From assembly GCF_014190805.1 (NCBI RefSeq), contig NZ_JACHVQ010000007.1, positions 21,488-85,487 on the forward strand: 64,000 nt of DNA, given 5' to 3'. A program made the position numbers and the translations under genes. This DNA comes from Flexivirga oryzae. GTDB taxonomy: Bacteria; Actinomycetota; Actinomycetes; Actinomycetales; Dermatophilaceae. Under the pieces are notes generated by a model. It was given only the letters and a program-made list of their open reading frames with translations, was not told where the DNA came from and did no database searches. Shown one piece after another: positions 23,869 to 31,653 of the stretch. Within the stretch, counting starts at the first letter, position 1. Each line of letters begins with the position of its first letter.

Positions 23869-24200
23869 GACGTCGCTCCTCCCGGCCGCAGCCGGCGGAG
23901 CGCGACCCGTGCGTTGGCTCGCAGTCGCTCCGCCTCATGGCCGAGCCGCTCACGGCCGTCGTGGGTGATCGAGTAATAGCGGCGCAACCGTCCCTCGACG
24001 ACCTCTTCGCGGTCCGGGTGGATCAGGCCTTCATCGGCGAGGCGATCGAGCGCGGCGTAGAGGGTCCCCGCCTTCAGCCGGACGCGGCCGGTGGAGATCT
24101 GCTCGACGTCGCTGATGATGCCGTAGCCGTGCTGGCTGCCGCCGGCGAGCGCGGTCAGGATTAGGAAGCTGACCTCGTGCATCGCGCGCTTCTTACCCAT
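23865..24200 (-). CDS. PadR-family transcriptional regulator
   Basis: Winged-helix repressor, 111 aa. The DNA-binding half contains HEVSFLILTALAGGSQHGYG and RLKAGTLYAALDRLADEGLI, the PadR recognition-helix pattern, followed by the wing REEVVEGRLRRYYSITHDGR and a short C-terminal dimerisation helix (subfamily 2 size). The ATG at 24200 is followed upstream by two GTATATAC palindromes only 8 to 32 bp away, very probably its own operator. Overlaps the membrane-protein gene downstream. The effector is unknown. Confidence 0.92.
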   Translation of the reverse strand: MGKKRAMHEVSFLILTALAGGSQHGYGIISDVEQISTGRVRLKAGTLYAALDRLADEGLIHPDREEVVEGRLRRYYSITHDGRERLGHEAERLRANARVALRRLRPGGATS

Positions 24201-24207
24201 GCCACCA

Positions 24208-24232
24208 GTATATACAGTTGAAATGTATATAC
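24208..24232. promoter_or_regulatory. double GTATATAC operator of the PadR operon
   Basis: Two perfect 8-bp palindromes GTATATAC at 24208-24215 and 24225-24232, 17 bp centre to centre, starting eight bases upstream of the padR ATG. The arrangement TGTATATAC-N-GTATATACA resembles PadR operators. A single further GTATATAC lies at 12005-12012, in front of the shortened acetyltransferase gene. Confidence 0.6.
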
Positions 24233-24249
24233 AAGAGAGTTGTCCACCT

Positions 24250-24276
24250 TGTCACGTTTCGCCCGCATCGTTCGTC
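24250..24276 (+). promoter_or_regulatory. ECF41-type promoter of the second CMD gene
   Basis: TGTCACG at 24250-24256, a 16-nt spacer and CGTC at 24273-24276. It differs from the ECF41 consensus TGTCACA-N16-CGTC in one base. The CMD start codon lies 37 bp downstream, with GAAGGAG in between. It is the same promoter type as at 7527-7553. Confidence 0.7.
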
Positions 24277-24313
24277 GTACCGTGAGAAAGAGCCTCGATC
24301 CGAAGGAGCACAC

Positions 24314-24754
24314 ATGGAACCGCGGATGAAGATCGCGAACGTCGTACCGGAGGCGTACGACGCCGTTCTCGGCCTGGAGAAGTACGCTTCCGCGCATGTC
24401 GACCCCACCCTCTACGAACTGGTCAAGCTGCGGGCATCGATGATCAACGGCTGCGGCTTCTGCATCGACATGCACAGCCACGACGCGCTCAAGGCCGGCG
24501 AGACACCGCAACGACTCTTCGAGCTGATGGCCTGGCGGGAGGTGGACTGCTTCACCGACAAGGAGCGCGCGGCGCTCGCGCTGGTCGATCAGGTCACCCG
24601 GCTCGACGAGGGCGGCGTCAGCGACGAGGTGTGGGACGAGGCCAACGCGCAGTTCACCGAGGAGGAGGTTGCCAACCTGTTGGTGGCGATTGCGACCATC
24701 AATGTGTGGAACCGAGTCGCGATACCGACCAGAATGCAGCCGCCCAAGCGGTGA
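24314..24754 (+). CDS. carboxymuconolactone decarboxylase/AhpD-like family protein
   Basis: Protein of 146 aa with the AhpD-type redox pair in ASMINGCGFCIDMHSHDALKA, then ETPQRLFELMAWREVDCF and a C-terminal helix with IATINVWNRVAIPTRMQPP. This is the form most often found next to ECF41 sigma factors. The ATG at 24314 has GAAGGAG five bases upstream; a longer frame exists upstream, but it runs through the promoter. It overlaps the start of the broken sigma gene (GTGA), so the two form an operon. It probably reduces peroxides or a related electrophile; the substrate is not known. Confidence 0.9.
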   Translation: MEPRMKIANVVPEAYDAVLGLEKYASAHVDPTLYELVKLRASMINGCGFCIDMHSHDALKAGETPQRLFELMAWREVDCFTDKERAALALVDQVTRLDEGGVSDEVWDEANAQFTEEEVANLLVAIATINVWNRVAIPTRMQPPKR

Positions 24755-25487
24755 CCCCCGCCGAGTGCACGGCCCAGACCCCCGATCACACGGAGGCCTG
24801 GGCCGCCGCACGTGGTCGGATGCTCGCACACGCCTACCGGATGCTCGGCTCTCCTGGCAGGAGGACTACGTCGGCTCGTGGATCGCCGAGCCGGTCGCGT
24901 CCGATCGGCTACCCGAGGACGCCGCAGTGGATCGGGATCTGTTGTCATTGGCGGCGATTCAGCTCCTCGAACGTCTGACCCCGCCGGAGCGTGCGACGTA
25001 CGTGCTGCGCACCGGGTTCGCCTACTCGTTCCGTGAGATCGGCTCGGTCATCGATCACACCGAGGCAGCCTGCCGTCAGCTCTTCCGTCGTGCCACGACG
25101 CGCATCGGCTCCGATGCACGTTTCGACACCGACGCCGCAACGCACACCCGGCTGCTGCGCGCCCTGCTGGCCGCAGCGCGCAACGGCGCGATGCGCGAAC
25201 TGGAGACCCTGCTCGCGGACGACGCCGTGCTGTGGAGCGACGGCGGCGGCAAGGTCCGGTCCGCGCTCAACCCGATCCACGGCGCCGCGAAGGTGGCCCG
25301 CTTCGTCGCCGGCGTGACGCACCCCGACACACCGGCCGCCGTCATCGAGCTCAACGGCCTGCCCGCACTGCTGTTCCGCCCGGACGGCCTGCCACGGATC
25401 GTCACGCTGGTGGTGCGGGACGGCCGGGTCGACGAGCTGCTCCTCGTCGGCAACCCGGACAAGCTCGGCGCAGTGCCACAGCCGTAG
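24751..25487 (+). pseudogene. ECF41 sigma factor gene with region 2 deleted and a frameshift
   Basis: The GTG at 24751 overlaps the CMD stop and encodes an ECF start ending in RMLAHAYRMLGS (near 24853). Immediately afterwards the sense jumps to another frame at QEDYVGSWIAEPV, which in ECF41 proteins lies just behind region 2. The missing part (about 55-65 residues) includes the D-A-E-D-V-V-Q-E-T segment and the promoter-melting helices. Region 4 (PPERATYVLRTGFAYSFREI) and the C-terminal domain with the ECF41 signatures DGGGK and NPDKL remain to the stop at 25487. Without region 2 and with a broken frame it cannot work as a sigma factor. Confidence 0.82.
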
Positions 25488-25623
25488 TTTCACGGACCGG
25501 ACGGTCGACCCAAACTTCGAGCCGACTCGATATATAAGTCAGTGTTATGACTTGCCACCCCAAGGCAATGGGCGCTGATCAGGCGCGTAGATTTGGGGGT
25601 AGTCAGCGAAGCCGGGAGAAGTA

Positions 25624-27498
25624 GTGAGCAACCTCAAACAGATCAACAGTGTCGTCGTGCGCTTCGCCGGAGACTCCGGCGACGGCATGCAGTTGACCGG
25701 TGACCGATTCACCAGCGACTCGGCCGTGCTCGGCAACGACCTGTCGACGCTGCCCAACTTTCCCGCCGAGATCCGGGCGCCCCAGGGGACGCTCCCCGGC
25801 GTCTCCAGCTTCCAGGTGCACTTCGCCGACCACGACGCGCTCACCCCGGGCGATGCTCCCGACGTGCTGGTCGCGATGAACCCCGCCGCGTTGAAGGCCA
25901 ACCTCGGGGACCTGCCGCGCGGATCCACGATCATCGTCAACACCGACGAGTTCTCCAAGCGCAACCTGTCCAAGGTCGGCTACGCGTCCAGCCCGCTCGA
26001 CGACGACTCGCTCGAGGCGTGGCAGGTCCACGCAGTCCCGCTCACCTCGATCACGGTCGAGGCGCTGGCCGACTTCGACCTGGGCCGCAAGGACAAGGAA
26101 CGCGCGAAGAACATGTTCGCGCTCGGCCTGCTCTCCTGGATGTACACCCGTCCGCTGGACGGCACCTACGCGTTCCTGCGCGCCAAGTTCGCCGGCCAGC
26201 CCGACATCCTCGAGGCGAACCTCACGGCGCTGCGCGCCGGTCATGCGTATGGCGAGACCACCGAAGCCTTCTCCGTGCAGTACGCCGTCGCCCCGGCGCC
26301 GATGGAGCCGGGGACCTACCGCAACATCACCGGAAACGTCGCAACGGCATACGGCCTGGTGACCGCGGCACACCGTGCGAAGCTCCCGCTCGTGCTGGGC
26401 AGCTACCCCATCACTCCCGCCTCCGATCTGCTGCACAACCTGTCGCGCATGAAGCACTTCGGCGTGACCACGATCCAGGCCGAGGACGAGATCGCCGCCG
26501 TCGGCGCCGCCCTGGGCGCGTCCTTCGGCGGCTCGATCGGTGTCACCACCACGAGCGGCCCGGGACTCGCCCTGAAGTCCGAGACGATCGGCCTCGGCGT
26601 CGCGCTGGAACTCCCGCTGGTGGTCATCGACGTCCAGCGTGGCGGACCGTCGACCGGCCTGCCCACCAAGACCGAGCAGGCCGACCTCCTGCAGGCCATG
26701 TTCGGCCGGAACGGCGAGTCACCCGTCGCGGTCATCGCAGCGAGTTCCCCGGCGGACTGCTTCAACGCCGCGGCCGACGCAGTGCGCATCGCGACCACCT
26801 ACCGGACGCCGGTGATCCTGCTCACCGACGGCTACCTCGCCAACGGCTCGCAGCCCTGGCGGTTGCCGACGTCGGCCGATGACCTGCCCGAGGTGACCGT
26901 CGAGTTCGCCACCGAGCCGGACGCCACTGACGCCAAGGGCAATCCGGTCTTCCACCCCTACCTGCGGGACGAGAAGACCCTGGCCCGGCCGTGGGCCGTC
27001 CCCGGCACGCCCGGCCTGGAGCACCGCGTCGGCGGCATCGAGAAGGCGGACGGCAGCGGCAACATCAGCTACGACCCGGCCAACCACGACCACATGGTCC
27101 GCACCCGGCAGGCCAAGATCGACGGCATCGCGGTGCCCGACGTCGTGGTGGACGACCCCACGGGAGACGCGAAACTCCTCGTCCTGGGCTGGGGCTCGAC
27201 CTACGGGCCGATCGCGGCCGGTGTCCGGCTGGCCCGCGCGACCGGTGCCCGGATCGCCCGCGCACACCTGCGCAACCTGGCACCGTTCCCGGCCAACCTC
27301 GGCGAGGTGTTGCGCTCCTACGACCGGGTCCTGTTGCCGGAGATGAACCTCGGTCAGCTCGCGTTGCTGCTGCGCGGCAAGTACCTGGTCGACATACGAA
27401 GCCACAACGCGGTGCGCGGATTGCCTTTCACCGCAGTCGAAATCGCCACCGTCATCGGTGAGCAACTGGAAGACCTCGGGGAAGGGGCCAACGCATGA
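25624..27498 (+). CDS. korA: 2-oxoacid:ferredoxin oxidoreductase, fused gamma-alpha subunit
   Basis: Large subunit (624 aa) of a probable 2-oxoglutarate:ferredoxin oxidoreductase, the oxygen-tolerant KorAB type of actinobacteria. It begins with the gamma domain (VVRFAGDSGDGMQLTGDRFT, up to about residue 190) and continues with the alpha domain (GSYPITPASDLLHNLSRMKH, the Y-P-I-T-P motif, then TTTSGPGLALKSE). The GTG at 25624 follows GGGAGAAG. korB overlaps its stop (ATGA). It supplies reduced ferredoxin from the TCA-cycle step. The 136-bp upstream region holds an AT-rich stretch (GATATATAAG at 25529) that may be the promoter. Confidence 0.95.
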   Translation: MSNLKQINSVVVRFAGDSGDGMQLTGDRFTSDSAVLGNDLSTLPNFPAEIRAPQGTLPGVSSFQVHFADHDALTPGDAPDVLVAMNPAALKANLGDLPRGSTIIVNTDEFSKRNLSKVGYASSPLDDDSLEAWQVHAVPLTSITVEALADFDLGRKDKERAKNMFALGLLSWMYTRPLDGTYAFLRAKFAGQPDILEANLTALRAGHAYGETTEAFSVQYAVAPAPMEPGTYRNITGNVATAYGLVTAAHRAKLPLVLGSYPITPASDLLHNLSRMKHFGVTTIQAEDEIAAVGAALGASFGGSIGVTTTSGPGLALKSETIGLGVALELPLVVIDVQRGGPSTGLPTKTEQADLLQAMFGRNGESPVAVIAASSPADCFNAAADAVRIATTYRTPVILLTDGYLANGSQPWRLPTSADDLPEVTVEFATEPDATDAKGNPVFHPYLRDEKTLARPWAVPGTPGLEHRVGGIEKADGSGNISYDPANHDHMVRTRQAKIDGIAVPDVVVDDPTGDAKLLVLGWGSTYGPIAAGVRLARATGARIARAHLRNLAPFPANLGEVLRSYDRVLLPEMNLGQLALLLRGKYLVDIRSHNAVRGLPFTAVEIATVIGEQLEDLGEGANA

Positions 27499-28580
27499 GC
27501 ACCACCGACCTCAACACACCACGGACGAGCGGCATCGTCGGCGTTCCGCTGCTCGCCGACGGCGAGAAGCAGACCAAGCGGGACTTCACCTCCGACCAGG
27601 AGGTGCGCTGGTGCCCCGGCTGCGGCGACTACATCATCCTCAACGCGGTCCAGAGCTTCCTGCCCGAGCTCGGGCTGCGCCGGGAGAACATCGTCTTCAT
27701 CTCCGGCATCGGCTGCTCGAGCCGATTCCCCTACTACCTCGACACCTACGGCATGCACTCCATCCACGGCCGCGCGCCGGCGATCGCCACCGGACTGGCG
27801 ACGAGCCGGCCGGATCTGTCGGTCTGGGTCGTCACCGGTGACGGTGACGCGCTGTCGATCGGCGGCAACCACCTGATCCACGCACTGAGGCGCAACGTCA
27901 ACCTGAAGATCCTGCTGTTCAACAACAAGATCTACGGCCTCACCAAGGGGCAGTACTCCCCCACCTCCGAAGTCGGCGCGGTGACCAAGTCAACACCCCT
28001 CGGGTCCGTCGACCAGCCGTTCAACCCAGTGTCGCTAGCTCTCGGTGCAGAGGCGAGTTTCGTTGCGCGCACGATGGATTCGGATCGCAAGCACCTGACA
28101 GACGTGCTGCGGGCAGCCGCCCAGCACCGCGGCTCGGCACTGGTCGAGATCTACCAGAACTGCCCCATCTTCAACGACGGCGCCTTCGACGTGCTGAAGG
28201 ACGCCGACGAGAGCAGGGCGCGGGTGCTGCGACTGGTCGACGGCGAGCCGGTGCGCGCCGGCGAGGGCGACAACGCACGGGTCGTCATCCGCAATGCGGC
28301 CGGCGACCTCGAGCTGGTGCCCGAGTCCGCCGCCGAGCCCGACCGGATCGTCACCCACGACGCGGCCGCGGCCAACCCGGCTGCGGCGTTCGCGCTGTCC
28401 CGCTTCGACGGCCCGGAGATGACCAACGTCCCGATGGGCATCTTCCGCAACGTCGAGCGACCCACCTACGACGACGGGGTGCGCGCGCAGGTCGAGGCTG
28501 CGTCGCCGAACGGACCCGCCACCGACGAGGAACTGCTCGCCTTGCTGCACGGCGGCGACACCTGGGCAGTGGACGGCTGA
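27495..28580 (+). CDS. korB: 2-oxoacid:ferredoxin oxidoreductase, beta subunit
   Basis: Thiamine-diphosphate and [4Fe-4S]-binding partner of KorA, 361 aa. Cluster ligands are visible in VRWCPGCGDYII (Cys40, Cys43) and ISGIGCSSRFPYYL; the ThDP motif runs from VVTGDGDALSIGGNHL to ILLFNNKIYGLTKGQYSPTS. The ATG at 27495 overlaps the korA stop, which suggests coupled translation for a 1:1 complex. The last 115 bases lie inside the convergent membrane-protein gene (28466-29497). The 361-residue length is typical of the actinobacterial enzyme. Confidence 0.95.
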   Translation: MSTTDLNTPRTSGIVGVPLLADGEKQTKRDFTSDQEVRWCPGCGDYIILNAVQSFLPELGLRRENIVFISGIGCSSRFPYYLDTYGMHSIHGRAPAIATGLATSRPDLSVWVVTGDGDALSIGGNHLIHALRRNVNLKILLFNNKIYGLTKGQYSPTSEVGAVTKSTPLGSVDQPFNPVSLALGAEASFVARTMDSDRKHLTDVLRAAAQHRGSALVEIYQNCPIFNDGAFDVLKDADESRARVLRLVDGEPVRAGEGDNARVVIRNAAGDLELVPESAAEPDRIVTHDAAAANPAAAFALSRFDGPEMTNVPMGIFRNVERPTYDDGVRAQVEAASPNGPATDEELLALLHGGDTWAVDG

Positions 28581-29497
28581 GGCCCGGGCACGACGCCGCG
28601 CTCGAACTCGTCACGAGTGGGGAATGCGTACCAGCGCACGGCGAACTCACGGGTTCCCTCGGCAGGCACCTGGTGCAGCATCCCGTAGCGCAGGACGAGA
28701 TCGAGGTACTCGCGGTCGAACCTGCGCAGCTCGCGCTCGGTGAGCCACATCGACGAACGGCTGCCCTTGGCCCACTCACCGAACTCGTGGTGCCGTGCGG
28801 CGGCCCAGGCGAAGAGCTCCAGCTCCTGGTGCAGCTTCTCGTCGTAGAACGCTTCGAGCGTGCGCCGATCGGCTTCGCCCAGACCGGCCGGCGACGGCCG
28901 CTCGAAGGACACCGGCAGCTGCCGCCAGCGGCCGTCCGCGAGCCGACGCACCTGCCGCACGTTCGCCGCCTCGCCCAGGGATGCCGTAACCGCGTGCGGC
29001 GTGAGTCCGGTCCGGGTGGCGATCGCGCCCGTGTCCAGTGGCCCGTCGGCGAGCGCCGTCATCACGCGTGCGACCGTGCTGTCCCGCTGGGCCCGGACGT
29101 CGCCCGCCGTCAGGACGTGGCGCGCCATACCCCCGGACAGCATCTGTCTGCCGAAGGCGAGAAGCACTGCAGCCAGCGGGATCTCGACGAGCGCCGCTGA
29201 GGCGACCGAGGCCCAGACGGCGGCGGATCCCCAGTCGAGCACGATGTCGAACCACGCATCGCACAGCAGGAGCGCTGCTGTCGCCGTCATCACCGGTGCC
29301 GCCATCGGGTGGCGCCGCCCGCCGAGCCAGAGTGCACAGCCGAAGAGCAGGAACAGCGCGAGGTCGAAACCAACCCAGGCCGCCCGCCAGGCATCGGCCC
29401 GGTGGTCGGTGGGCAGCGTCGTGCCGAGGTAGGCGGTCCACGGCAGCAGGACGGCAGCGCATGTCGCGCACAGGACGAGCAGCCCGCGTCGGATCAT
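28466..29497 (-). CDS. membrane protein with a C-terminal winged-helix-like region
   Basis: Unnamed 343-aa protein. Four hydrophobic helices fill residues 1-125 (for example LLVLCATCAAVLLPW and WVGFDLALFLLFGCALWLGG), followed by a segment that looks like a winged helix (MTALADGPLDTGAIATRTGL, then AVTASLGEAANVRQVRRLAD). A helical domain with FYDEKLHQELELFAW follows. The last 35 residues are Ser/Pro-rich and are encoded inside the convergent korB, so the original stop may have been lost by mutation. The ATG at 29497 was chosen at the first membrane helix. Could be a membrane-bound regulator; this is inference. Confidence 0.7.
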   Translation of the reverse strand: MIRRGLLVLCATCAAVLLPWTAYLGTTLPTDHRADAWRAAWVGFDLALFLLFGCALWLGGRRHPMAAPVMTATAALLLCDAWFDIVLDWGSAAVWASVASAALVEIPLAAVLLAFGRQMLSGGMARHVLTAGDVRAQRDSTVARVMTALADGPLDTGAIATRTGLTPHAVTASLGEAANVRQVRRLADGRWRQLPVSFERPSPAGLGEADRRTLEAFYDEKLHQELELFAWAAARHHEFGEWAKGSRSSMWLTERELRRFDREYLDLVLRYGMLHQVPAEGTREFAVRWYAFPTRDEFERGVVPGPQPSTAQVSPPCSKASSSSSVAGPFGDAASTCARTPSS

Positions 29498-29647
29498 GGT
29501 TCGACGGTAGGTCTCGGGCGACCGTCGGGCACTCGGGGAAAGCCTGGATCGGTCACCCATTTCGGGCCCAGGTCAATACAGCGACACTTCATGGTCCGCA
29601 AGAAACTTTCGCTGGTGCTTTTGTATCCCTCCTGCGACAGTGAGAGG

Positions 29648-30616
29648 ATGGCAGCCGTGCAGACCACCCGACCGGAGACTTCGTCGCCGAAGTCGTCCCC
29701 GGTCGGTGGCAACGGTGCGGCCTACGGCCTCCTCGCCTATCTCATCTGGGGTGCCTTCCCGCTCTACTTCGACGCACTGAAGCCGGCCGGCGCCTGGGAG
29801 GTGCTGGCGCACCGGATCCTCTGGACGCTCGTCGTGTGCCTGATCGCGCTCGCAGCCACCCGCAACCTGGGCTTCCTGCACCGTCTCGTGTCCGACCGGC
29901 GCCAGCTGGGCGCGACCACCGTCGCGGGCCTGCTGATCGCGGTCAATTGGGGGGTCTACATCGAGGCGGTCGACTCCGGGCACACCGTGGAGGCGGCGCT
30001 CGGCTACTTCCTCAACCCGTTGGTCACGGTGGCGCTCGGCGTGGTCGTGCTGCACGAACGGCTGCGCGTCCTGCAATGGGTCGCCGTCGGCGTCGGTGCG
30101 CTCGCCTGCGTCTACCTGGCGATCGACTACGGCCGCCCGCCGTGGATCTCGGTGGTGCTCGCGCTGTCGTTCGCCAGCTACGGGTTCATGAAGAAGCGCA
30201 TCGGCGGCTCGCTCACCGCGATCGAGAGCCTGTCCGCCGAGAGCGTGGCCCTCACACCGATCGCCCTCGTCATACTCGTCGGCGTCGGTATGACGGGCAA
30301 CGCCACCTTCACCTCGCACGGCAGCGGCCACTTCCTGCTGCTGCTGTGCGCCGGCATCGTGACCGCCGTGCCGCTACTGCTCTTCGCCGCCGCAGCAAGC
30401 CGGGTGCCGCTGGTGACGATCGGACTGCTGCAGTTCATCACGCCGATCCTGCAACTGCTGTGTGGCGTCCTGCTGCTCGGCGAGCACATGCCGATCTCCC
30501 GGTGGATCGGCTTCGCGATCGTGTGGGTCGCACTGATCCTGCTGACGTTCGACTCGCTCACCGCGAGCACACGCGCGCGACGGCTGGCCCGGGCCGCCGA
30601 GAACTGCGCGATCTGA
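29648..30616 (+). CDS. rarD: EamA-family transporter, RarD-like
   Basis: Ten-helix drug/metabolite transporter, 322 aa. RarD hallmarks: YGLLAYLIWGAFPLYFDALK at the N-terminus, EVLAHRILWTLVVC, IAVNWGVYIEAVDSGHTVEA, ALGYFLNPLVTVALGV and, in the second half, FASYGFMKKRIGG plus RVPLVTIGLLQFITPILQLL. Members are linked to export of small compounds, but no substrate is certain. The ATG at 29648 follows GTGAGAGG. The divergent region to 29497 (150 bp) should hold promoters for both genes; I found no clear operator. Confidence 0.93.
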   Translation: MAAVQTTRPETSSPKSSPVGGNGAAYGLLAYLIWGAFPLYFDALKPAGAWEVLAHRILWTLVVCLIALAATRNLGFLHRLVSDRRQLGATTVAGLLIAVNWGVYIEAVDSGHTVEAALGYFLNPLVTVALGVVVLHERLRVLQWVAVGVGALACVYLAIDYGRPPWISVVLALSFASYGFMKKRIGGSLTAIESLSAESVALTPIALVILVGVGMTGNATFTSHGSGHFLLLLCAGIVTAVPLLLFAAAASRVPLVTIGLLQFITPILQLLCGVLLLGEHMPISRWIGFAIVWVALILLTFDSLTASTRARRLARAAENCAI

Positions 30617-30640
30617 CGCGGCCCGGGCCGGCCAACGGGT

Positions 30641-31165
30641 TCATCCCGTTTCGGAGCCCCGGTATGCCGGGATGAGCTCCTGCCAGTGCGCGTGCCAGGC
30701 GGGCGACGGGCGATCCTGCGACCAGCCGTCCGGATGTGCCGTGTCGCCGGAGGCCAGCGATCGGCCGAGGTCCTCCAGGTGCACCTGCCAGCCCGCACCA
30801 TGGAAGGGCAACTCCTCCACCGGGATACCGCGGTCCTCAACGACCAGGCGGGTTCTCGGTCCTTCGTCGGTGAGCCAGGCTTCGAGTTGGCCCTCCTCCG
30901 CCGTGCCCGGGTCGGAGGTCAACAGCAGGTGGTGCGGTGCATCGCAGGCATCGATCCGCACCGGTGCGCTCCACGTGCTGGTGAAGGTCGCGTGGATGGT
31001 CTCGCCCACCCGCAACTCACCCGACACCTGGGCGATCCACCGGGCGAGTCGCTCCGGCGAGGTACAGGCATCCCACAGGTCGTCGATGCCGGTGTCGTAG
31101 ACGTCCTCGACGCGCACTGCGCCGCGGGTTTCGTCGATCGGCCTCGTCGTTGCAGTCGTTCTCAT
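30641..31165 (-). CDS. SRPBCC/AHSA1-type domain protein
   Basis: START-like ligand-binding fold of 174 aa, of the activator-of-Hsp90-ATPase type. It has the characteristic opening VEDVYDTGIDDLWDACTSPE with RLARWIAQ, then GELRVGETIHATFTST and the final long helix around HGAGWQVHLEDLGRSLASG. Such proteins are often co-transcribed with an ArsR regulator, as here: its ATG at 31165 overlaps the arsR stop (ATGA). The ligand is unknown. It ends 24 bp from the convergent rarD stop. Confidence 0.88.
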   Translation of the reverse strand: MRTTATTRPIDETRGAVRVEDVYDTGIDDLWDACTSPERLARWIAQVSGELRVGETIHATFTSTWSAPVRIDACDAPHHLLLTSDPGTAEEGQLEAWLTDEGPRTRLVVEDRGIPVEELPFHGAGWQVHLEDLGRSLASGDTAHPDGWSQDRPSPAWHAHWQELIPAYRGSETG

Positions 31166-31479
31166 CTCCGTGCCTTCTTCCCTCGGGCGATCTCGGTATG
31201 AAGAGCATCCAGTCGGTTCCGCCAGAGGGCGCGGTAGTCCTCCAGCCAATCATCAACCGGCACAAGCGCTTCCGGGCGCAGGCTGTAGATCCGCCGTTGC
31301 GCGTCCTGGCGTACGTCGACCAGCCCGGCCTCCCGAAGCACCCGCAGGTGCCGGGACACTCCGGGCCGGGCGATCGGCAACGCGTCGGCCAGTTCGCCGG
31401 CGGTCGCTTCGTGATCGCGCAGGATCTCCAACACGGTGCGCCGACTCGGATCGGCCAGCGCCTGCAGTACTGCGTCCAT
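31162..31479 (-). CDS. ArsR-family transcriptional regulator
   Basis: Winged-helix repressor of 105 aa: LQALADPSRRTVLEILRDHE, AGELADALPIARPGVSRHLR (recognition helix) and LREAGLVDVRQDAQRRIYSL. No metal-binding cysteine pair is present, so it belongs to the group paired with SRPBCC genes and not to the arsenic sensors. It is the first gene of a two-gene operon with the SRPBCC gene and probably represses itself. The start is the ATG at 31479. Upstream, GGTACATTCAACG and GGGTACAT (31484-31521) may be the operator half-sites, tentatively. Confidence 0.92.
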   Translation of the reverse strand: MDAVLQALADPSRRTVLEILRDHEATAGELADALPIARPGVSRHLRVLREAGLVDVRQDAQRRIYSLRPEALVPVDDWLEDYRALWRNRLDALHTEIARGKKARR

Positions 31480-31547
31480 TCGTTGAATGTACCCGGTCAG
31501 TTACCTACCCGCAAGGGTACATAGCCCAAAACTCGCACCCACCCACC

Positions 31548-31642
31548 GCCGAAAGGCCCACAAAACGTCGACAGGCCCAGCACTCCAGGCAGCGATACCC
31601 CCGAATATCTGAGCCTCTGGGTCGTTACTGAGCCTGTGGGTG
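31548..31642. repeat. composite intergenic repeat, copy B (two direct plus two inverted units)
   Basis: Direct units GCCGAAAGGCCCACAAAAC (31548) and GTCGACAGGCCCAGCAC (31567), 19 bp apart; inverted units ATCTGAGCCTCTGGGTC (31608) and TACTGAGCCTGTGGGTG (31626), 19 bp apart. Same order and spacing as copies A and C. It lies 12 bp behind the stop of the FAD-linked lactone-oxidase gene (31654) and upstream of arsR. No gene is seen between 31480 and 31653. Confidence 0.65.
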
Positions 31643-31653
31643 AAGAGGGGGTG

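Noticed and set aside
24669..25487. A long open frame reading into an apparently intact sigma factor
   Set aside because: Its first 60 codons are out-of-frame translation of the CMD gene; region 2 of the sigma factor is absent, so this is a broken gene, not a complete one.
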